A stretch of 64,000 nt of DNA from assembly GCA_964016105.1 (NCBI GenBank), contig CAXHEX010000024.1, forward strand, positions 1 through 64,000, written 5' to 3'. The notes under the pieces are model-generated. The model worked only from the letters and a program-made list of their open reading frames with translations. It was not told where the DNA came from and searched no databases. Within the stretch, counting starts at the first letter, position 1; every line of letters starts with the position of its first letter. The translations under genes were made by a program, and so were the position numbers. This document shows positions 15,998-25,221 of the stretch, piece after piece. Source of the stretch: Ketobacter sp964016105 (GTDB taxonomy: Bacteria > Pseudomonadota > Gammaproteobacteria > Pseudomonadales > Ketobacteraceae).

Positions 15998-17383
15998 CTA
16001 ACCTTGTAAATTTCTCAGTGGGTCTAAAATTAAATCGAATATCCTGCGCTTCCTCACCACGATTTCCGCGATGCCTTCCATGCCGTAGCGCAGTGACAAT
16101 CGTTCCCCGTCCACTTCAAAAAAATCTTTATCCAGCGCCACCCGACCTTTATAGACAAAAGCCCCAGTGCCTGCAGCGGACTGGGTGGTGGGGGATACGT
16201 ATTCCAGCTCGCCCTCGATAAACCCATAGCGCTGATAAGGAAAGGCGTTAAATTTAATTTTTACCTCTTGCCCCACCCGCAGGAAGGCTCGGTCCGCTTC
16301 GGCGATTTCCAGCTTTAGCACCGGTTGAGCGTCACTGGCGGCTATGCCACCGAGGGGGGTATTGGCATTGAGTTTATCGCCCGCTTGGGTGTAGGTCACT
16401 TCAGTTACAGTGCCGGATACGGGAGCTTCTATGCGTAGAAAATTATCGGCATCGATATTGCCAAAATTGATTCTTGAAGCCAGATTGGCACCGATTTGGG
16501 CTTTTTTCAATTGCAGCTCAATTCGTTGTTGTTCCTGGATTAGGGCCTCCCGCTTTTTATCCCGTTCAATTTCCAATGCCACCAGATCCCTATCGCTGCC
16601 TTCCACCTTGGCTTTGGCTTCTGCGTATTCGTTACTTAATTGGTATTCCAGTTCGTTTAGACTGGCTTTGCTGAGATTGAAGTCGGCCTGTGCCACAATC
16701 AGTTTGCTACGGGCTTGCTCCACTTGGTCACGGGAAACGCCACCTCCGCCGTCCAGATTAAAAAGGCGCTCTAGTTTGGCCAGATCTTTACGGGTTACCT
16801 CCAGGGCGCGGCCCGCTTTTTGCTGGTTGGCCTTGGCTTCTTCCAGCCGCGCTTTTTGGGCTTGAGTGATTTTAACCAAGCCTTCCGCTAACCGTTTCTC
16901 ATGGAGGTTGCGGGCAATTTCAATTTGTCGCTCCAGGGACTCAATTTCCCGCTGTAACAACTGTTGACGTTGTTTAAAACGCTCGGAATCTCTTTCCGCA
17001 TTGGATAGCTGCAGTTCCGCCTCCAGTGCATTGGCGGCAATCTCTATGGCCTGCCGTGCATTGAGACGGGCAAGAGTATCTCCCTTGGTTACGGGCTGAC
17101 CCTCAGCCACGTAGATGTCCACTAGTTCGCCATCGATGGGGGTATAGAACCGTTGTACATCGGAATCCGGTGCCAATCTACCTTGGGCGCTCACGATCAC
17201 ATCGGCGTGCCCAATAAAGGACCAGAGCAAACCGGCCACAATCAGTGCGGCAATCAATAAAATCATGGACCGCACCAATTTAGAGGGTTGTGCCGATAAA
17301 ATTTCAATACCTTCGGCGCCGTGTTCGTTGACGGCTTCGTTTAGTGCCTTTAACTGCGGATTATTTTTCTGAGAAGACGACAT
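15998..17383 (-). CDS. HlyD family periplasmic adaptor of the peptide exporter
   Basis: About 461 residues: a short cytosolic N-terminus, one membrane helix (about 39-58), a lipoyl-like half motif, a long coiled-coil hairpin (about 115-300) and a C-terminal beta-barrel region. This is the membrane fusion protein that joins the ABC exporter to the TolC-like pore in type I secretion. I place the start at the ATG at 17383, which overlaps the end of the upstream gene by 23 nt and has GGAGG upstream; a TTG at 17422 would add 13 residues. It is placed between the outer-membrane factor and isomerase genes. Confidence 0.9.
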   Translation of the reverse strand: MSSSQKNNPQLKALNEAVNEHGAEGIEILSAQPSKLVRSMILLIAALIVAGLLWSFIGHADVIVSAQGRLAPDSDVQRFYTPIDGELVDIYVAEGQPVTKGDTLARLNARQAIEIAANALEAELQLSNAERDSERFKQRQQLLQREIESLERQIEIARNLHEKRLAEGLVKITQAQKARLEEAKANQQKAGRALEVTRKDLAKLERLFNLDGGGGVSRDQVEQARSKLIVAQADFNLSKASLNELEYQLSNEYAEAKAKVEGSDRDLVALEIERDKKREALIQEQQRIELQLKKAQIGANLASRINFGNIDADNFLRIEAPVSGTVTEVTYTQAGDKLNANTPLGGIAASDAQPVLKLEIAEADRAFLRVGQEVKIKFNAFPYQRYGFIEGELEYVSPTTQSAAGTGAFVYKGRVALDKDFFEVDGERLSLRYGMEGIAEIVVRKRRIFDLILDPLRNLQG

Positions 17384-18806
17384 GCTTTGGCCAACCACCT
17401 CCCAATGCTTTGTAAAGTTCAACTGTGTCGCTAAGGATCAGCCGCTGATTGTTAAGCAGTTGTTGTTTTGCAGCCAGCAGCGAGCGTTCGGATTCAAACA
17501 CCTCCAGTTGTGTGGTCATGCCCTCCTGTAGTCTGGCTCGGGTTTGATTGGCTACCACATCAAGGCTTTCTTCCTGCAGTTTCAGGGTTTCCCGTTGCTG
17601 TTTGTGATTGGACAGGTTGGTAAGGGCGGCCTCCACCTCTTCAAACGCTCGCATTACCGTGGTGCGGTACTGTTGCTCTGCAAGCTTTGATTGGGCCTGG
17701 CTCACTTTATAGCGGGCATTTACGCCGGGATCAAAAATCGGAATGGAAATTCTGGGGGTTAAACCGGCAGTGAAGATATCCAACAATTGCGACAGCTCTC
17801 CACTGGTGTTGCCGATGTTGGATGTGAGCGACACCGAAGGCAAACGCGCCAAGCTGGCCTGGCCTTCCAGTTCGTAGGTCTGCAATACACCGTACTGAGC
17901 TGCAATAATGTCAGGGCGTTTGGCTAACAAATCCGAGGGTAGCCCAGCGGGAACATCAATGTATTTGAAGGTTCCACTGAAGCCTCTGCTGGGTATGCTG
18001 AGATCGCCGGCCGCCACCCCAAGTAGCGTGGCGATGGAATTCTCTGATAGCTGACGCAGGCGCTGCAATTCCAGCAAGTCCGTTTCTAACCGTTTAATTT
18101 CCGCCTGTTGTTGTAGTAGGCGGGTTTTGGGCAGCATACCTTCATTCAATTGCGAGCGATAGATGGTTTCAATATCACGGTTTGCCTGCAGCGCCTTTTG
18201 TTGTTGCTGTATCTGCTCATCCAGTTGACACAGTTGAAAATAATTGGAGGCAACATCGGACACCAATGTGAGATAGCCCGCGCGCCATTCTGCTTCACTG
18301 GCTTGATAAGCGGCTTCTTGGGCTGCCACGCCTTTTTTTAGTTTGCCCCAGATATCAATTTCCCAGGCCAGGGCAGACGCATAACTGCGTTGGTGACTGG
18401 TGTCACGGCCTTCGGTTTTTTGAAAGCTCTCGCCATAGGCCGCATCAATGGTGGGTAGCCTGGCTGCATTGGCAGTACTGACGCTGGCTTTTGCCACATC
18501 GCTGCGGGCGGAAAGCACTTTGAGATCGTTGTTGTTGACGATCGCACGGGCCACCAATTTATCCAGATAAGGATCATCGAAATTACTCCACCAGTCTGGG
18601 CGAATTACCGCTTTCACAGTGGCAGAGTTATCTGACCAAGTAGCGTTTGCTACCACGGAAGGAGCGGAAGAGGGCGTCTTAGCCAGGTGGCCACAAGCGG
18701 ACAGTACAGCAGCGCTGGTGAAAACAAAGATCCATTGAACTGCCTTGTTGACGGCCTTGGGCTTTCCACTTTGATAAGTTCTGTTTGCTGGTCCTACTTT
18801 ACACAC
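17361..18806 (-). CDS. TolC/NodT family outer-membrane efflux lipoprotein
   Basis: A 481-residue outer-membrane factor. The N-terminus has a signal peptide with lipobox LSAC, giving an acylated Cys at residue 38, as in NodT/OprM-type proteins. Two long repeated helical regions follow, typical of the TolC trimeric channel. A GTG start at 18806 is supported by GAAGGA six bases upstream. It would provide the outer-membrane channel for the ABC/HlyD pair encoded directly downstream, completing a three-part exporter. Lipoprotein-type factors are more often paired with RND pumps, but the operon context here points to type I peptide export. Confidence 0.9.
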   Translation of the reverse strand: MCKVGPANRTYQSGKPKAVNKAVQWIFVFTSAAVLSACGHLAKTPSSAPSVVANATWSDNSATVKAVIRPDWWSNFDDPYLDKLVARAIVNNNDLKVLSARSDVAKASVSTANAARLPTIDAAYGESFQKTEGRDTSHQRSYASALAWEIDIWGKLKKGVAAQEAAYQASEAEWRAGYLTLVSDVASNYFQLCQLDEQIQQQQKALQANRDIETIYRSQLNEGMLPKTRLLQQQAEIKRLETDLLELQRLRQLSENSIATLLGVAAGDLSIPSRGFSGTFKYIDVPAGLPSDLLAKRPDIIAAQYGVLQTYELEGQASLARLPSVSLTSNIGNTSGELSQLLDIFTAGLTPRISIPIFDPGVNARYKVSQAQSKLAEQQYRTTVMRAFEEVEAALTNLSNHKQQRETLKLQEESLDVVANQTRARLQEGMTTQLEVFESERSLLAAKQQLLNNQRLILSDTVELYKALGGGWPKHVVFSEK

Positions 18807-18913
18807 GATCGATCCTTCCTCGGCAACTTACGTTCGAAGCGCCTGATGTTTTCCATTCTCCTTGTCAGTGAAACCGTTTTGACGAAATCGGAGTAGTGTT
18901 AGTTTATTTAGAA

Positions 18914-19099
18914 TTATCCCAGTGTTGCGGGTTTGGATTTACTCAAGCTTCCCCACAACGACTGAGGTTTGTTGTTTCGCAGAGAAGCCGCTTTGACTGC
19001 TCTGCCTGATGAGCGTAATGATCCACCCACCACGGAACGCAACGCTTCTTGATCCAGTTCCACGTTGTCGGGTAAATCTTTGATCACAATTCTGGACAT
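18914..19099 (-). CDS. Double-glycine leader peptide D with cationic core
   Basis: A 61-residue precursor. The leader ends ELDQEALRSVVGG with Leu15, Leu20 and Val23 hydrophobic before Gly25-Gly26 (cut expected after Gly26). The 35-residue core carries seven Lys/Arg and no acidic residue, one Trp and many Ser, a typical cationic-peptide composition. AGGGG lies 7 nt before the ATG at 19099; longer in-frame starts up to 19195 are possible but would bury the leader. It is the first gene ahead of the tolC-hlyD-ppi-ABC-activator operon, with a 107-nt gap and no terminator seen, so it is likely co-transcribed. It could be an antimicrobial or a signal peptide that controls the system. Confidence 0.8.
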   Translation of the reverse strand: MSRIVIKDLPDNVELDQEALRSVVGGSLRSSGRAVKAASLRNNKPQSLWGSLSKSKPATLG

Positions 19100-19293
19100 A
19101 GTTATTCCCCTTTTGAAAAGGTATGTGTCAATCTCGATGTACGCAGATGCTAGTGTAATCCCCTTGGTGATGTGGGGATAGAGTAAAATTACCAATTCCT
19201 GAACAGTAATTGTGACTCGTTTTGTATCTGGGCAACATTCATATCTGGGTTTCCAAATTAGCGCTTACTGCAACTAGCCCTTTTGAGATCTCT

Positions 19294-20517
19294 TTATAAC
19301 GTCTTCAAATAAACCCAGTAAGCGGCAATGCCCAATACCAATGTGATTCCAGCGCTCAAACTAGCTAGTTTCCATACACTTATGGAACTAGGTCGATTTA
19401 TATCTGCTTGTATATTGCTCGCTGGATTATTTTTAACCTGCTCGACTCGGGTACTTTCATCTAACGAAATGGCATTAGTTGAATAAATAAGCTGCAGACG
19501 CCCCAGTCGAATCACATCCCCATCCTTAAGCGCCCCATTATCAACTCGTTCAGAATTTATCCAGGTGCCGTTGCTCGAATTCTGATCTTGTAACTGCCAG
19601 TGGTCTTTGTGTATCTCCAATTTGGCATGTTGTTTCGACAAACTGCTGTCATCGATGCTGATATCGCAATCAGGATGTCGACCGATTGTATATTGGGTTT
19701 TAATCAGTTGAATTTGTGCTGGATCCATGGAGCCTGATTGGTCATTTAGGAAAGCCACGGGCATTGCAGCGTCAAAGAATTGGGTTGCGTCTTCATCTAT
19801 TTGTTCCAATACCGTGTGCAGTGGTTCCAGCTCTGCCAGGTCAGCTAGCGCGGTGACATCGTCGTCCCGGTGTTCATGTTCATGCTGGTTCCCTCGAACC
19901 AGGGTCTCGTCACTGATGGTTGTATTAACGGCCACTACGGGGCCGATCACTTCGAAGATTAGTTTGTCGAAACGCAATTCATCTCCGGGAAATGCGTCTG
20001 CCTGCTCAATACGTTTGCCGTTGAGGTAAGTACCGTTGGTGGAGTTCAGATCCGATATTTGCAGGCGATCATTTACCACTGTGATACGTGCGTGTTGGCG
20101 AGAGAGTAGGTTGCTTTCGATGCGTAAGTCGCTGGTAGCATCCCGCCCCACCACCACTTGGTTTTCCAGAGGGTAGACTTTCGCCGCCAACGAATTGGAT
20201 TTTGAACGCAAGCCCCAATCGCCAGGGCGACAGGAGTTAGGGTCCACCAGTTCCAGTTCAACGTCACCCAGCTGAATGATATCCCAGGGCTTTATGCTGG
20301 TTTTTTGAGCAACGGGTTGGCTATTTAAATAAGTGCCTCCGGAGCTGAGTAAATCAACAATGGCCAATTGGTCCCCATTCACCAGTATTTCCGCATGGAA
20401 GTCTGAAACAGATGGAAAATTCAACACTAAGTCGTTCGTTTTGTTACTGCCAAGGCTGATAGATGAAGAAATTTTAATGAACTGATCCGGATCTTGCCGG
20501 ACGTGCAGCCTTAGCAT
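19294..20517 (-). CDS. Triple-FHA domain membrane-anchored protein
   Basis: A 407-residue protein with three forkhead-associated domains at about 1-95, 100-200 and 270-365. Each shows the Gly-Arg/Ser ... Ser-x-x-His ... Asn-Gly pattern: SDFHAEI, then VVGRDATSDL with SRQHARI and NSTNGTYLNG, then TIGRHPDCDI with SKQHAKL and NSSNGTWIN. A single membrane helix follows at the C-terminus (about 380-400), so the FHA domains face the cytosol. FHA domains bind phosphothreonine. No Ser/Thr kinase lies in this window. It is adjacent to and on the same strand as the peptide D operon, and divergent from the channel gene. Confidence 0.85.
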   Translation of the reverse strand: MLRLHVRQDPDQFIKISSSISLGSNKTNDLVLNFPSVSDFHAEILVNGDQLAIVDLLSSGGTYLNSQPVAQKTSIKPWDIIQLGDVELELVDPNSCRPGDWGLRSKSNSLAAKVYPLENQVVVGRDATSDLRIESNLLSRQHARITVVNDRLQISDLNSTNGTYLNGKRIEQADAFPGDELRFDKLIFEVIGPVVAVNTTISDETLVRGNQHEHEHRDDDVTALADLAELEPLHTVLEQIDEDATQFFDAAMPVAFLNDQSGSMDPAQIQLIKTQYTIGRHPDCDISIDDSSLSKQHAKLEIHKDHWQLQDQNSSNGTWINSERVDNGALKDGDVIRLGRLQLIYSTNAISLDESTRVEQVKNNPASNIQADINRPSSISVWKLASLSAGITLVLGIAAYWVYLKTL

Positions 20518-20676
20518 AATGAGTCCTGGTTAGTTGGGTCTTGTTACTGGGGCTTGTGTTTGTATTGCATCAGGGCTGTTATTTTCATAGAGTGATTGCC
20601 CGTCTAACCCCTTTACATGTGCAGCTTCTGTTTTCGACGAACCGAATTATAGGAATAAGGTTTCTCCCAGTTCAAG

Positions 20677-21813
20677 ATGAACAAAGACCGAGAACTCGCA
20701 AAGCTAATTAAGCAACATCAACTCTGGCTGAAAACGAACAGGAGCGAAGGCCAGCGCCTGGACCTTTCTGGTGCTCATCTGGATGGCGCTGATTTTTCTG
20801 GTGTGGATCTCAGTGGCGCCATTTTTGTGGGTGCTTCTCTGAATGGTGCTCGCTTTAGCAATAGCCTGCTGGTTCATGCTGATTTCACTGATGCCAGCCT
20901 CAGTGGCGCCAATTTTCGCCAAGCTAATCTGATTCTGACTGATTTCAGCAGTGCGGATTTACAGGGCGCCGATTTCCAAAACACCATTGAGGCGGCTTTG
21001 GCCACCAAAGATATGCGTGGCAGAGGGCCCAGTTTTAAAGATGCCCGCTTGGATGGGGCTAAGCTACAATCGGCCTATTGTTACCTAAGTGATTTTTCCA
21101 GTGCACAGCTTGATGGCTCAAGTTTTAATTCAGCCTTATTGGAGCGGGCCTGTTTGGCACGATGCGATTTAACGGATATTGAATTTACCCAGGCAAAACT
21201 GACTTCGGCAGATTTAACCGCTGCAGATCTAACCGGTGCCAGCTTTAATGGGGCTGACTTGACCCATGCCAACCTGGAACAGGCAATCCTCAGTTCCGCT
21301 GATATCACCGATGCCTGTTTATTGGCAGCCAACCTAGCGGATGCCAGGGTGGATGATATCCAATACAACGGAGCCACACGTTTTAAGGGCGCGCGGGTGA
21401 ATAGTTGCTACGGGAGTGCTCGTTTCAAACGTTATGCTCAGGATCAGGATTTTATTGAGGAATATAGGGAGGCCCACCCGCTGTTCTTTTGGCTGTGGTG
21501 GTGCACTACGGCCTGTGGTCGATCCTTGTCTTTAGTGGGTTTTTGGTGTTTGATCCAGGTGCTTAGTTTTGCGTTAGCCTATTTCTTACTGGGAGAAACG
21601 CAATTTTTCATAGTAAATAGTGAAACTTTGTCATGGAATTTCTTCACAGCACTGTATTACAGTGTTGAGACATTCTCCGCATTTGGGCAGGGGGACATTA
21701 CACCTAAGACCCCCATGGCAGCCGTGATTGTCACAGTGGAAGTCATAGTGGGGTATATCATGTTGGGCATATTGATTTCGATTTTGGCAACCAAAGTGGC
21801 ACGACGCAGCTGA
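20677..21813 (+). CDS. Pentapeptide-repeat protein with potassium-channel-like pore
   Basis: A 378-residue protein. Residues about 20-240 are pentapeptide repeats of the A(D/N)Lxx type, forming a right-handed beta-helix. Residues about 268-375 form a two-helix ion-channel module, with a pore loop (SAFGQGDITP) resembling the TxGYGD selectivity filter but with FGQGD in its place. Such a combination implies a gated ion channel whose ligand or partner binds the helix. It is followed after 24 nt by a second FHA protein on the same strand, so the two are probably one operon. Ion specificity cannot be deduced. Confidence 0.85.
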   Translation: MNKDRELAKLIKQHQLWLKTNRSEGQRLDLSGAHLDGADFSGVDLSGAIFVGASLNGARFSNSLLVHADFTDASLSGANFRQANLILTDFSSADLQGADFQNTIEAALATKDMRGRGPSFKDARLDGAKLQSAYCYLSDFSSAQLDGSSFNSALLERACLARCDLTDIEFTQAKLTSADLTAADLTGASFNGADLTHANLEQAILSSADITDACLLAANLADARVDDIQYNGATRFKGARVNSCYGSARFKRYAQDQDFIEEYREAHPLFFWLWWCTTACGRSLSLVGFWCLIQVLSFALAYFLLGETQFFIVNSETLSWNFFTALYYSVETFSAFGQGDITPKTPMAAVIVTVEVIVGYIMLGILISILATKVARRS

Positions 21814-21837
21814 TCTTTGAGTATTTAAGTATTATCT

Positions 21838-24252
21838 ATGGAAATTAAACTTATTCCGCTGATGGCGGATATTAGCGAACCTTTTTTACTAGACGACCAC
21901 CTTGCTTGTATCGGTCGCGCTGCTCCACCGTTGAATCAACTTCCCGCTGAGCGATTACAGCAATTGTCCAGGAGTCATGCCCGTATTTTTAGGGAAGAAG
22001 GCGATTTGTATCTGGTGGATCTTGGTAGTCGTAATGGTACCTATCTCAATGGCCAGAAGTTACAGGATCAGCCAGTGGTGGTTAAAGATGGTGACGAGCT
22101 GCGATTCGGCAATTTGGCCTTCAAAGTGGAGGACGGGGGCGTAGCCCCCGCTCTTCAGCAAGATCAGGAAGCGCCGGTATTCCTGGAATTGTGTCACCGT
22201 GGTGGTGATCAACGGGCGAAAATATTGGTAACAGAATTTCCTTGGCTGGTTGGCAAGCACGAAGATGCTATAGTGCAATTTGCTACCCAAGAAAATGTCA
22301 CTATCCCTTTCCTATCACGCCGACATGCCCATTTTTTTCTGGTTGATGATTCGATCTACATTGAAGATTTGGGTAGCACCAACGGTACCTTTGTAAATGG
22401 CGAGCGTCTTAGTGGAGACAGCCATAAAATTCAACATGGCGATCTTATTCAGTTTGGCAAGAAAAATGAGATGGCGTTTTCTGTGGTATTGCATGAAACC
22501 GTAGCCGACGATGATCGTACTGAGATAATTGATTACGATTCGGAGCAGCCAGACCAATCGGAATTAGAACCCCATACGGTGTTAGTGGATAAGGCAAACA
22601 CATTTCTGGAGATCTTCTGCGATGATATGGAAGATGAGGCTGACCCAGAGCAGCCCCCAGAAGATGAAAGTGAGGCAGCTCCCGCGTCACCCAAGAAAAT
22701 ATCCGTTGCCGGTGCTTGGCTCAATCTCTTCTTTGGCCAGAGTGAGTCAGGCTCTGACGCACCGTCAAAAAACAAATGGATGGTTGCGGTAGTTGTGATC
22801 CTGCTAGGTGGGGTAGGTGTTAGCGGTTACGGGTATTGGTCGCAAACGCCATTAGTGAAAGCGAAGAAACTGGCTGAAAGTGGCAAATTCCAACAATCCG
22901 CGCAAATTGCTGCAGCTGCGGTAGCCGCAGGGGAGGATAGTCAAGAGCTGAAGAATTTAGCGGTATCCGCCGCCATTCAATGGCTATTGCCAAAATGGCA
23001 ACAGGCGATTGATAGTGGGGATTTCAACGAGGCTGATAGTATCGCTCAACAATTTGCTTCTGAGTTTCCCAGTAACTCAGAGCTTGATGCAATATCCTAT
23101 TTGCTATCGTGGACTGGTCGGTTGGAACAAGCTGTGGGCGGAGCAGAAGCTAAATCCAAAAATGATCTTTATACAGCTACACCACTGTTGAAACAACTTC
23201 AGTCCGATTGGAAAGATAATAAAGCGGCGTGCCGCAAAGCCATAAATATTCTCACCCAGGAATACCCGGCATTTTCAGGAACCCACAATACCCTGTCTAG
23301 CCAATTGCGTTTTATTTCCAGCAATGAACCCTCACTGGAGGCCATAACCGAACTGGATCAGCAATTGAAAAGAGGAATTGACGAAGGTGACGTTGAGCAG
23401 CTTCGTTTCGCATTGGCGGAATTTATTGGTAATTATCCTGCATTGTTAAAGGGCACAAAATTGCAAAGCGATATTGGCCTATATGCAGATCTATTAAATG
23501 CGCGAGACGCCCATCAATTCGCACAGTTAACAACTAACTTGGCTAGCAAGCCATTCCGAACCCGTGTTTTTATTTCCTATGCGGAACCTGCTCTCACTGC
23601 TGAATTACCTGATCAGAGCTATATTGATCGATACCTCACAGCCGAAACAGCTTGGGCCAGTGGTAATTTAGTTGAAGCGATCGATATTATGACGCTGCTG
23701 GAATCTGAAAACAGATCCGGTTTGGCCGGCCAGACTCTAGCTAGCTACAATGAAATCATAACCCGATATGGTGTGCTTCTCGATATTTCTGACGTGGAAT
23801 TGGCTAACAATGAAAGCCTAAAGCAGCAACTAGTCGAGCTGTATCAAATGCTGGATCCGGAGAAGGACCGTTATATCTATAAAAAGCTGGAACCTAAGTT
23901 TAAACAACTTCAGCTTACGGGGCGCATTGATACTGAGCGTAAGTTAATTCGAGCAAATGAATTATGGAGTCGATATCAATCATTGGGAGGAATCAAAAAT
24001 CTTATGCGTTTTGAGGATCGGGTCAGCACACAATTTACTGCCCGTGCCAATGAATTAACTGAAGCCCAGAGTTTGTTTTCGGCTGCTCTAAAAGAAGCGG
24101 ATAGTGCAGGCGTGAGAATTAGCAAGCAGGACCTAGAGCTTGCCAGCTTGGTGAGTAGGGAAATCAAACGTCAGAGAGAGGCCATTGAGGAAGCGCGATC
24201 TGTGCTGGGGGATAAGGTCACGACTCGTAAGTTAGCTTTGTTGGATCTGTGA
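21838..24252 (+). CDS. Double-FHA transmembrane protein with large periplasmic helical domain
   Basis: An 804-residue protein. Two FHA domains occur at about 18-95 and 120-215 (SRSHARI and GSRNGTYLNG; SRRHAHF and GSTNGTFVNG). An acidic linker, one membrane helix at about 312-333, and then some 470 residues of helical, TPR-like sequence follow. The second half probably lies in the periplasm. Together with the triple-FHA protein and the channel it forms a phosphothreonine-responsive membrane cluster beside the exporter operon. Possible roles include coupling envelope or ion status to secretion; no direct evidence is visible. Confidence 0.85.
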   Translation: MEIKLIPLMADISEPFLLDDHLACIGRAAPPLNQLPAERLQQLSRSHARIFREEGDLYLVDLGSRNGTYLNGQKLQDQPVVVKDGDELRFGNLAFKVEDGGVAPALQQDQEAPVFLELCHRGGDQRAKILVTEFPWLVGKHEDAIVQFATQENVTIPFLSRRHAHFFLVDDSIYIEDLGSTNGTFVNGERLSGDSHKIQHGDLIQFGKKNEMAFSVVLHETVADDDRTEIIDYDSEQPDQSELEPHTVLVDKANTFLEIFCDDMEDEADPEQPPEDESEAAPASPKKISVAGAWLNLFFGQSESGSDAPSKNKWMVAVVVILLGGVGVSGYGYWSQTPLVKAKKLAESGKFQQSAQIAAAAVAAGEDSQELKNLAVSAAIQWLLPKWQQAIDSGDFNEADSIAQQFASEFPSNSELDAISYLLSWTGRLEQAVGGAEAKSKNDLYTATPLLKQLQSDWKDNKAACRKAINILTQEYPAFSGTHNTLSSQLRFISSNEPSLEAITELDQQLKRGIDEGDVEQLRFALAEFIGNYPALLKGTKLQSDIGLYADLLNARDAHQFAQLTTNLASKPFRTRVFISYAEPALTAELPDQSYIDRYLTAETAWASGNLVEAIDIMTLLESENRSGLAGQTLASYNEIITRYGVLLDISDVELANNESLKQQLVELYQMLDPEKDRYIYKKLEPKFKQLQLTGRIDTERKLIRANELWSRYQSLGGIKNLMRFEDRVSTQFTARANELTEAQSLFSAALKEADSAGVRISKQDLELASLVSREIKRQREAIEEARSVLGDKVTTRKLALLDL

Positions 24253-24385
24253 TGTGTAGGGAAGGTATTTAAAAGTGCTTAAAGCGATATTTATTTCTTT
24301 ATAACTGGCGGCCAATTTTTGCGGAAGCATTAACTAGCTAAAAAGGCTGCTCGTTTAATATAGAACGGACAATGTTCGGTTATCG

Positions 24386-24634
24386 TTAGAGGGACAGTAA
24401 TTCTGCGCCTCTCAACTCTGGCGCAAACATACCAACTATGAACCAGATTGTGGTGATTAGCCAAATACACAAAGCGTAGAGCCTGATTTGTTCGGCGTTC
24501 CAATCCAAAGCGAACCAGTCAATTAAAAAGAATGACTTCCAGCCCTCTATCCATTCAGCACCGCCCCAGCTATATACCCACTTCCACCATAGACTGTTGA
24601 GAGAGTATATAAATATCCATAAAGTTATGCTCAT
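24386..24634 (-). CDS. Small tryptophan-rich membrane protein
   Basis: 82 residues with two hydrophobic segments (about 2-20 and 50-70) and a high content of Trp (11 by eye). No family recognised. The start ATG has only a weak AGGC upstream. It is at the beginning of an AT-richer stretch of small genes and is listed because codon pattern and hydrophobic layout look real. Confidence 0.5.
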   Translation of the reverse strand: MSITLWIFIYSLNSLWWKWVYSWGGAEWIEGWKSFFLIDWFALDWNAEQIRLYALCIWLITTIWFIVGMFAPELRGAELLSL

Positions 24635-24719
24635 GTGCTTGCCTGAGTTAGATTGTCAAACTTATCGGGATTAGATTACGCTAAGGTAGTTCGCTTCATG
24701 TGTAGTTTGGACAAGGTGT

Positions 24720-25211
24720 CTATATGCCAAGAGACTTTGCCGTTTTGATCATATCAAATGGTTTGTTAATGCCTTGTATATCCTCTATTAATCTGCGTTT
24801 ATTTTCTGGTATGGATTTGTACGCGATTTCGAGGTCTAATAGTTTCTTCATGTCGGCAACGATTATCTTAGATGCCTCTTCGCCAGACATTGACGGATCG
24901 TCTTGAAGTAAATTGACGATTTTCAGTCGAACTATTAGATCCGCTGCCTCTTTATAGCTGCATTCCGTGTACGACTTTAAATAATGGAATGAGAGCGCGG
25001 AGACTAATTCTTCTTTGGTTAGTTCCAGTCGTTTTAATTGCTCTGTTTGCAGTTTAGGTGCATTAGATCTACATGCTGTTTCTTTATCAGAGAATTTGGC
25101 AATACTGTCAGCTAGATTGGCTTTTGCCATATCTACTGCATTTGAGGTGTCAGCTGTAGAGCAAGCACAAATGAGAAACGCCAGTAAACCGGTAACGTAT
25201 TTATTAATCAT
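24720..25211 (-). CDS. Hypothetical lipoprotein
   Basis: 163 residues from the ATG at 25211, which has AAGGTG upstream. The signal peptide ends in the lipobox CAC (MINKYVTGLLAFLICAC), giving an acylated Cys near residue 17. The rest is charged and mostly helical, with no known domain. It starts 10 nt after the stop of the upstream gene, so both belong to one operon with the peptidase at 25613-26290. Confidence 0.65.
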   Translation of the reverse strand: MINKYVTGLLAFLICACSTADTSNAVDMAKANLADSIAKFSDKETACRSNAPKLQTEQLKRLELTKEELVSALSFHYLKSYTECSYKEAADLIVRLKIVNLLQDDPSMSGEEASKIIVADMKKLLDLEIAYKSIPENKRRLIEDIQGINKPFDMIKTAKSLGI

Positions 25212-25221
25212 TAGAATCACC

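Noticed and set aside
18807..18870. Possible 20-codon leader ORF (MENIRRFERK...) before the TolC gene
   Set aside because: Its AAGGAG site is only one base from the ATG, too close for translation, and no attenuator-like fold is visible.
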